Assembly (NCBI RefSeq): GCF_006376685.1 | Contig: NZ_VEWL01000010.1 | Span: 118,396 to 182,395 of the forward strand | Reading direction: 5' to 3' | DNA from: Ochrobactrum teleogrylli | GTDB taxonomy: Bacteria; Pseudomonadota; Alphaproteobacteria; Rhizobiales; Rhizobiaceae | DNA: 64,000 nt | Part shown: piece after piece, positions 9,737 through 17,578 of the stretch | How the letters are laid out: each line of letters opens with the position of its first letter | How positions within the stretch are numbered: the stretch's first letter is position 1 | Notes under the pieces: model-generated | The model's input: the letters and a program-made list of their open reading frames with translations, nothing else | What the model was told of the DNA's origin: nothing | The model's database searches: none | Translations under genes and position numbers: made by a program

Positions 9737-11167
9737 ATGGCGGATTTTGTAGCTGTACTGAAAAAGACGATCGATGCGCAGGCGGACAAATCGCCTGAAT
9801 TACGCCAGCGCGTTTACGCGAAGGCGCGCGCGACGATCGAGCAGAAGCTTGTGACGGCAAATGCCTCGCAGGCTGTGGCGGTACGCCAGCGCAATATTCT
9901 TGAAGATGCGATTGCCGAAGTCGAAGCCTTTTATGCGCCGCCGGCGGCTGCGGCGGCACCCGATCCGGTCAATGATGCGCTCGAAGATTTTCTGCAGGAA
10001 GCGAATCAGGGCGTAAGCGCCACACGCGCTCACCATGACGACGATGACGACGCCGCTTTTTCTGCCGCACCAGCTGCGGAGCGTCACGACCATGTGTCGG
10101 AACCGGACGAAGATGCGTCGTTCAGCGCGGATCGCAGCGGCGACTGGAAGATCGACCGCGCCAAGGAAAAGGCGCAGGCGCGCCGCAGCGAATATATCGA
10201 GCGCAGCGCCGTCAAGGAAAAGCGCTCCTATAAGGGGCTGATTGCCGGTCTCGTCGCTCTGCTCGTTCTGGGCGTCGCGGGTTACGGCGTCTGGACCAAC
10301 AAAGACAAGATTCAGGAACTCGCATCGAGCCTCGGTCGCAACGATGCGCCGTCCACGCCTGCCAGCGGCGACGCGGGCACGACGACGCCGCCTCCCGCCG
10401 AGAACCACACGGCAGATCAACAAACCACGCTACCGCCGGAACATCAGGCTCAGCCACCGGCTGGCGAGCAGAAGCTCACCCAGCGTTTGATGCCGGATGG
10501 CAGCGAAACCGATGAAGGTCCCGCTGGCGGCGCGCCGGGTCTCGGCGAAGGCAAATCCACGGCAGCATCAACGCCGTCTGGCTCGCAGGCGACACCGGGC
10601 GAGCAGCCACCGGCCTCGCAGCAGGCTGTGGCCGTCGGTCAGCAGGCGCTGCTTTATGAAGAGCGTGGCGGCACCGAATCCGGTTCTGTGGAAAAGGGCA
10701 ATGTCGTCTGGTCGGTCATTCAGGAAAGTCCCGGTGACGGTCAGCCGGAAGAACCGGCGGTCCGTGGCACGGTGACGATGCCGACGAGCAATCTTCAGCT
10801 GAAAATGACGATCCGCAAGAATACGGATCAGTCCATCCCCGCCAGCCATTTGATCGAGATGGTGTTCACCGTTCCCGATGGCTTCACCGGCGGCGTGATC
10901 GACAATGTTCAGCGCATCACCTTCAAGGATACAGAGCAGGCAGCGGGTAACCCGCTGATCGCGGTTCCGTCCAAGATTGCGGATAATTTCTTTATCATCT
11001 GGCTCAATGATGCCCGCACGGCACAGGATACCAACCTGTCGCTGATGCGCCGTTTGCAATGGATCGATATTCCGGTTTCCTATCGTAACGGTCGCCGTGC
11101 GCTGATCAGCCTTGAAAAGGGCGTTCCGGGCGAGAAAGCCTTCACCGACGTTCTGGGCGCTAACTAA
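9737..11167 (+). CDS. Conserved membrane protein with long disordered linker, unknown function
   Basis: A 476-residue protein. Residues 1-75 form a helical region (DFVAVLKKTIDAQ, QRVYAKARATIEQK), followed by an acidic Ala-rich stretch, one transmembrane helix near residues 167-190 (GLIAGLVALLVLGVAGYGVW), a Pro/Thr/Gln/Gly-rich linker, and a soluble C-terminal domain from about 290 (YEERGGTESGSVEKGNVVWS onward) probably outside the cytoplasm. It resembles conserved hypothetical proteins of rhizobia and Brucella; no catalytic motif is visible. It is monocistronic and converges on the pyrophosphatase gene. Confidence 0.75.
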   Translation: MADFVAVLKKTIDAQADKSPELRQRVYAKARATIEQKLVTANASQAVAVRQRNILEDAIAEVEAFYAPPAAAAAPDPVNDALEDFLQEANQGVSATRAHHDDDDDAAFSAAPAAERHDHVSEPDEDASFSADRSGDWKIDRAKEKAQARRSEYIERSAVKEKRSYKGLIAGLVALLVLGVAGYGVWTNKDKIQELASSLGRNDAPSTPASGDAGTTTPPPAENHTADQQTTLPPEHQAQPPAGEQKLTQRLMPDGSETDEGPAGGAPGLGEGKSTAASTPSGSQATPGEQPPASQQAVAVGQQALLYEERGGTESGSVEKGNVVWSVIQESPGDGQPEEPAVRGTVTMPTSNLQLKMTIRKNTDQSIPASHLIEMVFTVPDGFTGGVIDNVQRITFKDTEQAAGNPLIAVPSKIADNFFIIWLNDARTAQDTNLSLMRRLQWIDIPVSYRNGRRALISLEKGVPGEKAFTDVLGAN

Positions 11168-11186
11168 AGCACCGTTATTGCAATGA

Positions 11187-11212
11187 AAAAAGGCCGCGCG
11201 AGCGGCCTTTTT
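11187..11212. terminator. Bidirectional terminator
   Basis: AAAAAGGCCGC, loop GCGA, GCGGCCTTTTT, with T-runs on both strands, between two convergent genes. Confidence 0.9.
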
Positions 11213-11231
11213 GTTTGCAGAAATCTCTGCG

Positions 11232-11840
11232 TTATTTCTTGTTCTTTTCCGTGAAAGCCTTGATGGCTGCGGCAACTTCATTCTGTGCTGTTTCAGCGGT
11301 ATCAAAGCCACCCAGTTCCACGACCTTGCGGCCTTCCGGCAGCTGCTTGTAGACGCGGAAGAAAGCTTCCAGACGCTGCTGCTCAATCTTCGGCAGGTCG
11401 GCGACTTCCTTGATGTTGTCGTAGGTCGGATCGATATCGGAAGCCGGAACGGCGACGATCTTGTCGTCCTTTTCGCCGCCATCGATCATCTTCAGGACGC
11501 CGATCGGGCGAACCTTGATGATGGCACCTGGGACGATCGGCTCGCGCGTGTAGACCAGCGCATCGAGCGGATCGCCGTCGCCGGCCAGCGTGCTGGTGAT
11601 CGAGCCATAATTGGCCGGATAGATGACCGGCATCGACTGGTAGCGGTCAACGACGATATGACCGGTCTTGTCGTCGATTTCGTATTTGGTGAAGCTGCCC
11701 TGTGGAATTTCGATGGCCGTGAAGAATTCCTTCCCATCCTGTTCCTTCTGCGGATAGTCGAGATAGGAAACATAGTCGGAAGCAGATGCGGCAGTAGCAG
11801 CGGTCAGCGCAAGAGCTGCGGCGAGCAGGAGCTTTTTCAT
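11232..11840 (-). CDS. ppa: Inorganic pyrophosphatase, exported family I
   Basis: Hydrolyses pyrophosphate to two phosphates. The 202-residue protein has the family I signature DGDPLDALV plus PANYGSI and EIDDKTGHI near the active site. Unlike the usual cytoplasmic enzyme it starts with a Sec signal peptide (MKKLLLAAALALTAATAASAS), so it should be periplasmic. The start is supported by AGGACAT upstream; an in-frame extension to 12047 would overlap the neighbouring regulator and is rejected. A separate cytoplasmic enzyme is expected elsewhere in the genome. Confidence 0.9.
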   Translation of the reverse strand: MKKLLLAAALALTAATAASASDYVSYLDYPQKEQDGKEFFTAIEIPQGSFTKYEIDDKTGHIVVDRYQSMPVIYPANYGSITSTLAGDGDPLDALVYTREPIVPGAIIKVRPIGVLKMIDGGEKDDKIVAVPASDIDPTYDNIKEVADLPKIEQQRLEAFFRVYKQLPEGRKVVELGGFDTAETAQNEVAAAIKAFTEKNKK

Positions 11841-11898
11841 GGGATGTCCTTTAGGCATCGGTGAAACACACTTTGTGCCTAAAGGGCTACCATTGCAG

Positions 11899-12903
11899 TT
11901 ATTTGAAGCTTTTATTGCGGTTGGATGACGGTTCCGCGAGAAAGCGTCTGCGATATTCCGCCGGGCTGATGCCGATCTTCTGTCGGAAATGGTGGCGCAG
12001 CGTGTAGGCGCTGCCAAAGCCCACGGAAGCGGCGATATCGTCCACACTGGCCGGGGTCTGGCAGAGCAGTTGCTTGGCGGTCGTCACCCGTTCGGCAACC
12101 AGCCATTCGCCGGGCGTGGTCGCGGTCGCTTCCGCAAAACGCCGCAGAAAAGTGCGGGCGCTCATGCGGCTCTCGCTGGCCATTCGTTCGATGGTCCATT
12201 CCGAGCCGAGATTGCTTCTGATCCGATCGAGGAGGGGGCTGATTTCGGCGCCTTCGCGTTTGGCGACCGGCCTTTCGAGAAACTGCGCTTGTCCGCCGGT
12301 GCGGTGCGCTGGCATGACCAGACGGCGGGCGACGGAATTGGCCGCCACCGGCCCAAAGTCCTGCCGCACGATTTCGATCAGCAGGTCTATTCCCGCGGCA
12401 CTACCCGCAGAGGTCAAAATACGATCATGCTCGCGATAGAGCGATGCGTCATCGACCGCAATGTCAGGGTGTCTGGCGCGCAGGGCCTCCGCATAGCGCC
12501 AATGGGTCGTGGCCTCACCTCCATCAAGCAGACCTGTCGCTGCCAGAACAAATGCGCCGGAACAGATCGAAGCCAGCCGTGCGCCGCGCCGGTGCGCGCG
12601 CCGCAGTCTTTGGCAGATCGCTTCGGGCACGGGAATATCGGCGCCTTTCCAGCCCGGAACGATGATGATGTCAGCCTCATCGATCAGTTCCGGCCCATGG
12701 TCCGGGGTGATGACGAAACCGCCATGCGCGCGCAATGGGCCATCCTCAATCGGGCAGCTGGCAAAGCGATACCAGTCCGGCCCCATTTCCGGGCGGGGCA
12801 GACCGAAGATTTCTGCCACGATGCCGAATTCGAACGTGCAGAGTCCATCGTAAAGAAGGGCGACGACCAGCGGGCCGGCGGTTTGGGGCGTCTGTTTTGT
12901 CAT
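11899..12903 (-). CDS. AraC-family regulator with GATase1-like domain (FtrA type)
   Basis: A 334-residue regulator. Residues about 10-190 are a DJ-1/PfpI-like domain with the elbow Cys in ASICSGAFVLAATGLL, and the C-terminal 100 residues carry two helix-turn-helix units ending in GFGSAYTLRHHFRQKIGISPAEYRRRF, the AraC signature. This matches FtrA/GlxA-type regulators, where the first domain senses a small molecule rather than acting as an amidotransferase. It diverges from the rhodanese gene at 12993 with a 90-nt shared promoter region, so the rhodanese is its likely target. The start MTKQTPQ is chosen over an upstream ATG at 12939. Confidence 0.88.
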   Translation of the reverse strand: MTKQTPQTAGPLVVALLYDGLCTFEFGIVAEIFGLPRPEMGPDWYRFASCPIEDGPLRAHGGFVITPDHGPELIDEADIIIVPGWKGADIPVPEAICQRLRRAHRRGARLASICSGAFVLAATGLLDGGEATTHWRYAEALRARHPDIAVDDASLYREHDRILTSAGSAAGIDLLIEIVRQDFGPVAANSVARRLVMPAHRTGGQAQFLERPVAKREGAEISPLLDRIRSNLGSEWTIERMASESRMSARTFLRRFAEATATTPGEWLVAERVTTAKQLLCQTPASVDDIAASVGFGSAYTLRHHFRQKIGISPAEYRRRFLAEPSSNRNKSFK

Positions 12904-12992
12904 GATCTTTACGTATATTGTCAATCGCGCCAATTGCAAGCGCGATGATGTTCAGGCGAAAAGAATGGCGAACATCACAACAGGAGATCGCC

Positions 12993-13421
12993 ATGACCAT
13001 TGCGTTGAAGACCCCGGCCAAATCCGCCGTGACAGCCATTGAAGCCGCGCCAAGCGCTTTGGCGCGCGACCATTTTGCAGCGCAATTCGCTTTCGAGACG
13101 GATTGCTGGGATGTGCATGATGCGCTTTCGAAGGGGGCCGATTTTGTGCTTCTCGATGTGCGCAGCCCAAGCCAGTTTGCAAAAGGGCATGTGCCGGGCG
13201 CGATCAATCTGCCGCACGGCAAGATCATCGGCTCGAAAATGGCAAAATGGCCGGAAGAGACAGTGTTTGTCACCTATTGCGCGGGACCGCATTGCAATGG
13301 TGCGGCGCGTGGCGCCTTGCGGCTCGCCGATCTCGGCAGGCCGGTCAAGCTCATGGCTGGCGGGATAACCGGCTGGATCGATGAGGGTTTTGAGCTGGAA
13401 ACCGGGGAGGCGGCAGAATAG
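12993..13421 (+). CDS. Rhodanese-like domain protein
   Basis: A 142-residue single rhodanese domain. DVRSPSQFAKGHVPGAINLPHG is the family N-terminal signature, TYCAGPHCNGAARGA holds the active-site loop (a Cys at the nucleophile position), and LMAGGITGWIDEGFE is the C-terminal signature. It could move sulfane sulfur between acceptors; the partner is unknown. GGAGATCGCC precedes the ATG. It is divergent from the FtrA-type regulator, a pairing common in rhizobia. Confidence 0.9.
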   Translation: MTIALKTPAKSAVTAIEAAPSALARDHFAAQFAFETDCWDVHDALSKGADFVLLDVRSPSQFAKGHVPGAINLPHGKIIGSKMAKWPEETVFVTYCAGPHCNGAARGALRLADLGRPVKLMAGGITGWIDEGFELETGEAAE

Positions 13422-13438
13422 CCGTGCCCATAAACAAA

Positions 13439-13473
13439 TCTGCCGCAGGGCGCTTCACGCATCCTGCGGCAGA
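13439..13473 (-). terminator. Terminator after rpoH
   Basis: An 11-bp stem, TCTGCCGCAGG with CCTGCGGCAGA. On the minus strand the stem is followed by TTTGTTTA. It lies between the convergent rhodanese and rpoH genes. Confidence 0.7.
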
Positions 13474-13497
13474 AAAAAGTGCTTAAGGTTTAAGCCT

Positions 13498-14409
13498 TTA
13501 TGCGTGCGCTTCCTCGACGTGGTTCAGCGCCTTTTGCTGCTTGAATGCGGCAGCCTTGACGGCAGCCTGCACCTTTTCAAAGGCGCGCACTTCGATCTGG
13601 CGCACGCGCTCGCGGCTGATACCGAACTCGCTGGACAGGTCTTCCAGCGTCATCGGATCGTCGGAAAGACGGCGGGCTTCGAAGATACGACGCTCGCGAT
13701 CATTCAGCGTGTCCATGGCCTGTTCAAGCATCGAGCGGCGGTTTTCCAGCTCGTCCTGTTCGATCAGAACCTGTTCCTGGCTGTTGCTGTCATCGACCAG
13801 CCAGTCCTGCCATTCGCCGGATTCACCTTCGCTTGCACGGAGCGGCGCATTGAGCGAGGCGTCACCCGACAGACGGCGGTTCATGGAAACCACTTCGTCT
13901 TCACTGACATTCAGCTTGGTCGCGATTTGCTTGACCTGATCCGGGCGGAGATCGCCATCGTCGAGCGCCTGAATCTTGCTCTTCATCTTGCGCAGATTGA
14001 AGAACAGACGCTTCTGGTTGGCGGTCGTGCCCATCTTCACAAGGCTCCACGAACGCAGGATATATTCCTGGATCGAAGCCTTGATCCACCACATGGCATA
14101 GGTGGCAAGACGGAACCCGCGTTCCGGCTCGAAACGCTTGACGGCCTGCATCAGGCCGACATTGCCTTCGGAAATGACTTCGCCGATCGGCAGGCCATAA
14201 CCGCGATAGCCCATGGCAATCTTCGCCACGAGACGCAGATGGCTCGTCACCAGCTTGTGAGCGGCTTTCGGATCCGTATGTTCATGATAACGCTTGGCCA
14301 GCATATATTCTTCCTGCGGCTCAAGCATCGGAAAACGGCGGATTTCTTCCAGATAACGGGTAAGGCCGCCGTCACCGGACGTAATGCTCGGGAGATTCAT
14401 TTGGGCCAT
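13498..14409 (-). CDS. rpoH: RNA polymerase sigma-32 (heat shock) factor
   Basis: A 303-residue sigma-70 family protein. Region 2 contains LVTSHLRLVAKIAMGYRGYG and FRLATYAMWWIKASIQEYIL; the RpoH box is present as QKRLFFNLRKM near residue 132. Region 4 ends with the helix-turn-helix LEDLSSEFGISRERVRQIEV. It directs RNA polymerase to heat-shock promoters. AGGAGGGTGC lies just before the ATG. Alphaproteobacteria often carry two rpoH genes; which copy this is cannot be decided here. Confidence 0.95.
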   Translation of the reverse strand: MAQMNLPSITSGDGGLTRYLEEIRRFPMLEPQEEYMLAKRYHEHTDPKAAHKLVTSHLRLVAKIAMGYRGYGLPIGEVISEGNVGLMQAVKRFEPERGFRLATYAMWWIKASIQEYILRSWSLVKMGTTANQKRLFFNLRKMKSKIQALDDGDLRPDQVKQIATKLNVSEDEVVSMNRRLSGDASLNAPLRASEGESGEWQDWLVDDSNSQEQVLIEQDELENRRSMLEQAMDTLNDRERRIFEARRLSDDPMTLEDLSSEFGISRERVRQIEVRAFEKVQAAVKAAAFKQQKALNHVEEAHA

Positions 14410-14754
14410 AGAGCACCCTCCTTTATAATTTCAGGTTCCCATTTGGCGAACCTGTCGCGGGGGCTGCCTCCTGCACTTCCCTCACGCGAGCCTCCATATA
14501 TAGGCATGATTTTGGCGAAAACACGATCCTTTAACTCATGAAACAATCTGTCACTGCAATGTGAACGCTGATCTGCGTGAAAAGTTGCAGAAAGCGTTTG
14601 TAAAGCACAGCGGATCGGACTGTTCCCGATGATCCAGGCGCAGTTTTCGAAGTAACTGCACCCGGAACGACAATGGTTCGGTCCTACCCATGCTCTTCAG
14701 AAGCCATGTTTACATGCGACCCGAGGCAGGGGAGAACCGGAAGATCTGACAGTA
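14410..14754. other. rpoH upstream region
   Basis: 345 bases between rpoH and the pseudouridine synthase stop. No ORF or structured RNA was recognised. It must hold the rpoH promoter (minus strand). Confidence 0.4.
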
Positions 14755-15759
14755 TTATATGGAGTGCGCGCGGAAATTTTCCAGTAGGTGCTCCATATCT
14801 TCGGGCACGGGCGCTTCAAAACGCATCAACTCATCGGTTGCGGGATGCGTGAAGGCCAGAAGCCAGGCGTGGAGCGCCTGTCTGTGAAAGCCGTTTACAG
14901 CTTCCTTCAGCGGTTCCGGCAGCTTGTTCGCTTTGGTTTTATAGGCGCTGCCATAATCCATGTCGCCGACCAGCGGATGACCGATATGGGCCATATGCAC
15001 GCGAATTTGGTGTGTGCGACCGGTTTCAAGACGGCATTCCACCAGAGACGCCAAAGCTGTGGCATCCTCGCGGGGGCCGAATTTTTCCACCGTCGCATAA
15101 TGGGTGACAGCGTGGCGCGCATCTTCGCGCTCCTCATTCACCACGGCCTGCTTCGTGCGGTCGCGATGCGAGCGCCCGAGATGCGCATCGATGACGCCTT
15201 GCGGGCGCTCGGTCATGCCCCAGACGAGGGCGAGATAAGCGCGCTCCAGATCGCCGGTGCGGCCATGGTCGGCAAATTGTTCGCTCAAATGCCGGTGCGA
15301 ACGGTCGTTCTTGGCCACCACCATGACGCCGCTCGTATCCTTGTCGAGACGATGAACAATGCCCGGACGGCGGATTCCGCCTATGCCGGACAAGCTATCG
15401 CCACAATGATATATAAGGGCATTGACAAGCGTTCCCGTCCAGTTGCCGTTGCCAGGGTGAACGACAAGGCCAGCAGGCTTGTTGATCACGATGAGATCAT
15501 CGTCCTCGTAAAGAATATCGAGGGGAATGTTCTCGCCTTGCGGTTCGGCAGGTTCAGGCTCGGGCAGCACGATGGCAATCTTCATGCCTTCGCGTAGCTT
15601 CTGCTTGGTTTCACGAGCAGGTTCGCCGTCGATGGTCACATGACCGTCGGCAATCAGGGACTGAACGCGACTGCGGGAGAGTTCCGGCCCTAATGCTGCG
15701 GCCAGCCACTGGTCCAATCTTTTGCCCGCAGCATCAGTGTCGGCAATTAGTTCTTTCAA
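14755..15759 (-). CDS. rluD: Ribosomal large-subunit pseudouridine synthase, RluD type
   Basis: An N-terminal S4 RNA-binding domain (LDQWLAAALGPELSRSRVQSLI) is followed by an RluA-family catalytic domain with HRLDKDTSG, whose Asp is the catalytic residue, and LETGRTHQIRVHMAHIGHPLVGD. It should isomerise uridines in 23S rRNA. An ATG at 15810 would place the start 3 nt from the divergent gene's ATG. A TTG at 15759, preceded by GGGAAGAG and beginning (M)KELIADTD, gives a 334-residue protein and leaves room for both promoters, so it is preferred. Confidence 0.88.
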   Translation of the reverse strand: MKELIADTDAAGKRLDQWLAAALGPELSRSRVQSLIADGHVTIDGEPARETKQKLREGMKIAIVLPEPEPAEPQGENIPLDILYEDDDLIVINKPAGLVVHPGNGNWTGTLVNALIYHCGDSLSGIGGIRRPGIVHRLDKDTSGVMVVAKNDRSHRHLSEQFADHGRTGDLERAYLALVWGMTERPQGVIDAHLGRSHRDRTKQAVVNEEREDARHAVTHYATVEKFGPREDATALASLVECRLETGRTHQIRVHMAHIGHPLVGDMDYGSAYKTKANKLPEPLKEAVNGFHRQALHAWLLAFTHPATDELMRFEAPVPEDMEHLLENFRAHSI

Positions 15760-15813
15760 TTGTCTCTTCCCTTCGTTATCACGCGCCACGGGTGCATGAA
15801 CCGGAGTCATTTA

Positions 15814-16296
15814 ATGCAGGATCCACACTATCCGCGATACCAGAATCAGCAGGATTCAGGATATCAGGACTATCAGCAGGGCTATTATCAGGACGAACAA
15901 CCGTCCGAGCCTGTGCTTGATCCGGCAATGGAACGTGTGCGCCGCAAGATGATCCGGCTTCTTGCCGTTTCCATCGGCGTTATGCTGATCGGTCTTATGG
16001 CCGTGCTCGCCGCTGTTGTCTACAAGATCAATCGCGCGCCCGAAACCCCTGCCACGCAGGAAGCCCGTTCGGATATTCCGGGCCAGACCGCAGCGCAGCC
16101 TGTAAAACCGGAACCGCCGAAGCTGATCGAGTCGCAGATCAACCTCGTGCCCGGCACCCGCCTTCTGTCGCAAAGCCTGTCCGGCAATCAGCTTTCTCTC
16201 GAAACGCTGCTACCCGATGGCGGTACCGAACTCATCATCTATGATTATCGCGAATCCCGCGTGGTCGGGCGCATCAAACTCGGCAGCGTCGAGTAA
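15814..16296 (+). CDS. Single-pass membrane protein of unknown function
   Basis: A 160-residue protein with a Tyr/Gln-rich N-terminus (residues 1-35, such as GYQDYQQGYYQDEQ), a transmembrane helix near residues 50-72 (LLAVSIGVMLIGLMAVLAAV), a Pro-rich linker and a compact C-terminal domain (GGTELIIYDYRESRVVGRI). It is a conserved hypothetical in related genomes; no enzyme motif is seen. CCGGAGTC lies upstream of the ATG, which is why 15814 is chosen over 15760. It is divergent from rluD. Confidence 0.75.
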   Translation: MQDPHYPRYQNQQDSGYQDYQQGYYQDEQPSEPVLDPAMERVRRKMIRLLAVSIGVMLIGLMAVLAAVVYKINRAPETPATQEARSDIPGQTAAQPVKPEPPKLIESQINLVPGTRLLSQSLSGNQLSLETLLPDGGTELIIYDYRESRVVGRIKLGSVE

Positions 16297-16318
16297 GATC
16301 GGGCTGTCTATCAATGCA

Positions 16319-16344
16319 AAAAGGGCGGCTGGAGCCGCCTTTTT
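16319..16344 (+). terminator. Rho-independent terminator
   Basis: AAGGGCGGCT and AGCCGCC form a tight stem followed by TTTTT. Confidence 0.85.
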
Positions 16345-16403
16345 ATATTCCCGGATTGCGCTTTTCTGTAAGGGCGATTATATCAGCCAGCAATAGACCC
16401 TAT

Positions 16404-16478
16404 GCGCCCATCGTCTAGCGGTCAGGACGGCGCCCTCTCACGGCGCAAACAGGGGTTCGATTCCCCTTGGGCGTACCA
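16404..16478 (+). tRNA. tRNA-Glu (anticodon CTC)
   Basis: Full cloverleaf with encoded CCA. The acceptor GCGCCCA pairs with TGGGCGT. The anticodon stem GCGCC/GGCGC (16430-16446) encloses CTCTCAC with CTC at 16437-16439. The T-arm AGGGG-TTCGATT-CCCCT is present. Its last 48 nt are repeated at 30370-30417, so it is the integration site of the mobile element. The left copy remains the complete, functional tRNA. Confidence 0.95.
16431..16478 (+). repeat. attL: 48-bp direct repeat, left copy
   Basis: Identical to 30370-30417. It runs from the tRNA anticodon stem to the CCA end. The bases on either side differ between copies, which defines the repeat limits. Confidence 0.95.
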
Positions 16479-16510
16479 ATAAAATCAATCACTTAGATCA
16501 GTCGTCAAGA

Positions 16511-16537
16511 AAGTCGTCTAATAACCGTCGAATAAGC
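16511..16537 (+). repeat. Putative integrase arm-type site, left
   Basis: A 27-bp sequence beginning AAGTCGTCTAATAACCGTC recurs with one mismatch, in the same orientation, at 30220-30246 beside the integrase gene. The AGTCGTC core also occurs at 16500-16506, 12 bp to the left. Arm-type binding by integrase or excisionase is inferred from position. Confidence 0.65.
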
Positions 16538-16820
16538 GGTTTCTGAGGTGGCTATTTTCGATGCGACAACGCTCCATTTAGCTTGTCGTGGTGCGACAAT
16601 CTGTCAAAGACGGCGCAACGCCGCCTGATACCCGACAGATGCACCCCGATTGATATACTTTGATATTAAGATTGACACCCGCTCAAAATGGACAGCCAAC
16701 AAATCGCAGTATTTTAGTGGTTAGCAGCAGCGTGACTAATCCGCTTTTAGATTGCATCAGATTGCAGGTTTCAATTTTCCAGCTTATGGACAGAATGCAT
16801 TTTCAGAATTGAGTAGGTAG

Positions 16821-17228
16821 ATGAAAAAGACATTTATTTTAGGATTGCTTTCCATAGTCGTCACGCACACTGCGGCAGCAGACACCTCGACGTTACCAAC
16901 TTTTCCTCCGCGCGTTTCCAAACAGGACTTCGTTACCTATATGGCGGGAGCTATGGCAGCCGGGCTCTATTGCGATGGGCTGGATCTCAATAGCGAATAC
17001 ATCAAAGGCTTTCAGGATGCGACTGGTCTTATCTTGCCTTTTGCTGAGCCCGGATACAGGGAGGAGTTTGCGCGACGAGAAAAGGAAGCAAAGGAAGATC
17101 CGGAAAACTACTGCAAACTAGCGATAGTCATGTTCCACAAAGATGTAAAACCACGGGCAGGCTTGGCACCACTATTGATGAATAAGACCTCAAAGGAGGA
17201 GTCTTCACACAACGATGAGGCCCAATAA
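16821..17228 (+). CDS. Small exported protein of unknown function
   Basis: A 135-residue protein with a Sec signal peptide (MKKTFILGLLSIVVTHTAAA-DT). The mature part has two Cys (YCDGLDL, NYCKLAI) and resembles a small Rap1a/Tai-like helical domain in outline (AGAMAAGLYCDGL, YIKGFQDA), but this is only an impression. It is the first gene inside the element and the only plus-strand gene in the left arm, so it may be cargo expressed from its own promoter. Confidence 0.65.
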   Translation: MKKTFILGLLSIVVTHTAAADTSTLPTFPPRVSKQDFVTYMAGAMAAGLYCDGLDLNSEYIKGFQDATGLILPFAEPGYREEFARREKEAKEDPENYCKLAIVMFHKDVKPRAGLAPLLMNKTSKEESSHNDEAQ

Positions 17229-17344
17229 CCAAGAACTCAGGCGTTCTATCGAAACAAGTTTGTTTTGTCTGGTTTTCATGAAGCTTATTCGGAAACCTTG
17301 AACTCAGCAAAATAAACGTCAGGCACGTTCCTGCCTTTCTTTCC

Positions 17345-17578
17345 TTATGACATATCATCAACAGCTAAGGTCTGTGAGACAGATTTTCTGTCCGGCGCCT
17401 TTCCCGTGTAGGCTTTCCGACAATGCTCGTCGCAATAAGGGTGTCCAATTTGGACAGCCGCACCGCAGAACATGTGAAGCTCTCCAAGGTTGGCGTGATT
17501 GATGGGCCAGCGACATTGGTTGCGTGAAAGGTCTGCCAGTCGCAAACCTGTCTGCTGATCAGGTTTGCTATCGAGCAT
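17345..17578 (-). CDS. GcrA-like C-terminal domain protein
   Basis: A 77-residue protein. RLADLSRNQCRWPIN followed by FCGAAVQIGHPYCDEHCRKAY matches the C-terminal Cys-rich block of GcrA, the alphaproteobacterial cell-cycle regulator that binds sigma-70 RNA polymerase at methylated GAnTC promoters. The N-terminal DNA-binding helices of full GcrA are absent. Its ATG overlaps the end of the downstream reading frame of the frameshifted replication gene (ATGCTCGATAG), suggesting translational coupling. It may modulate host RNA polymerase for the element; the truncated size makes this uncertain. Confidence 0.7.
   Translation of the reverse strand: MLDSKPDQQTGLRLADLSRNQCRWPINHANLGELHMFCGAAVQIGHPYCDEHCRKAYTGKAPDRKSVSQTLAVDDMS

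Noticed and set aside
11841..12047. Longer N-terminus of the pyrophosphatase
   Set aside because: Would hide the signal peptide inside the protein and overlap the FtrA-type gene; a ribosome binding site exists at 11840.
13381..14541. 386-residue open frame opposite rpoH
   Set aside because: Shadow of rpoH; His/Arg-rich, atypical composition.
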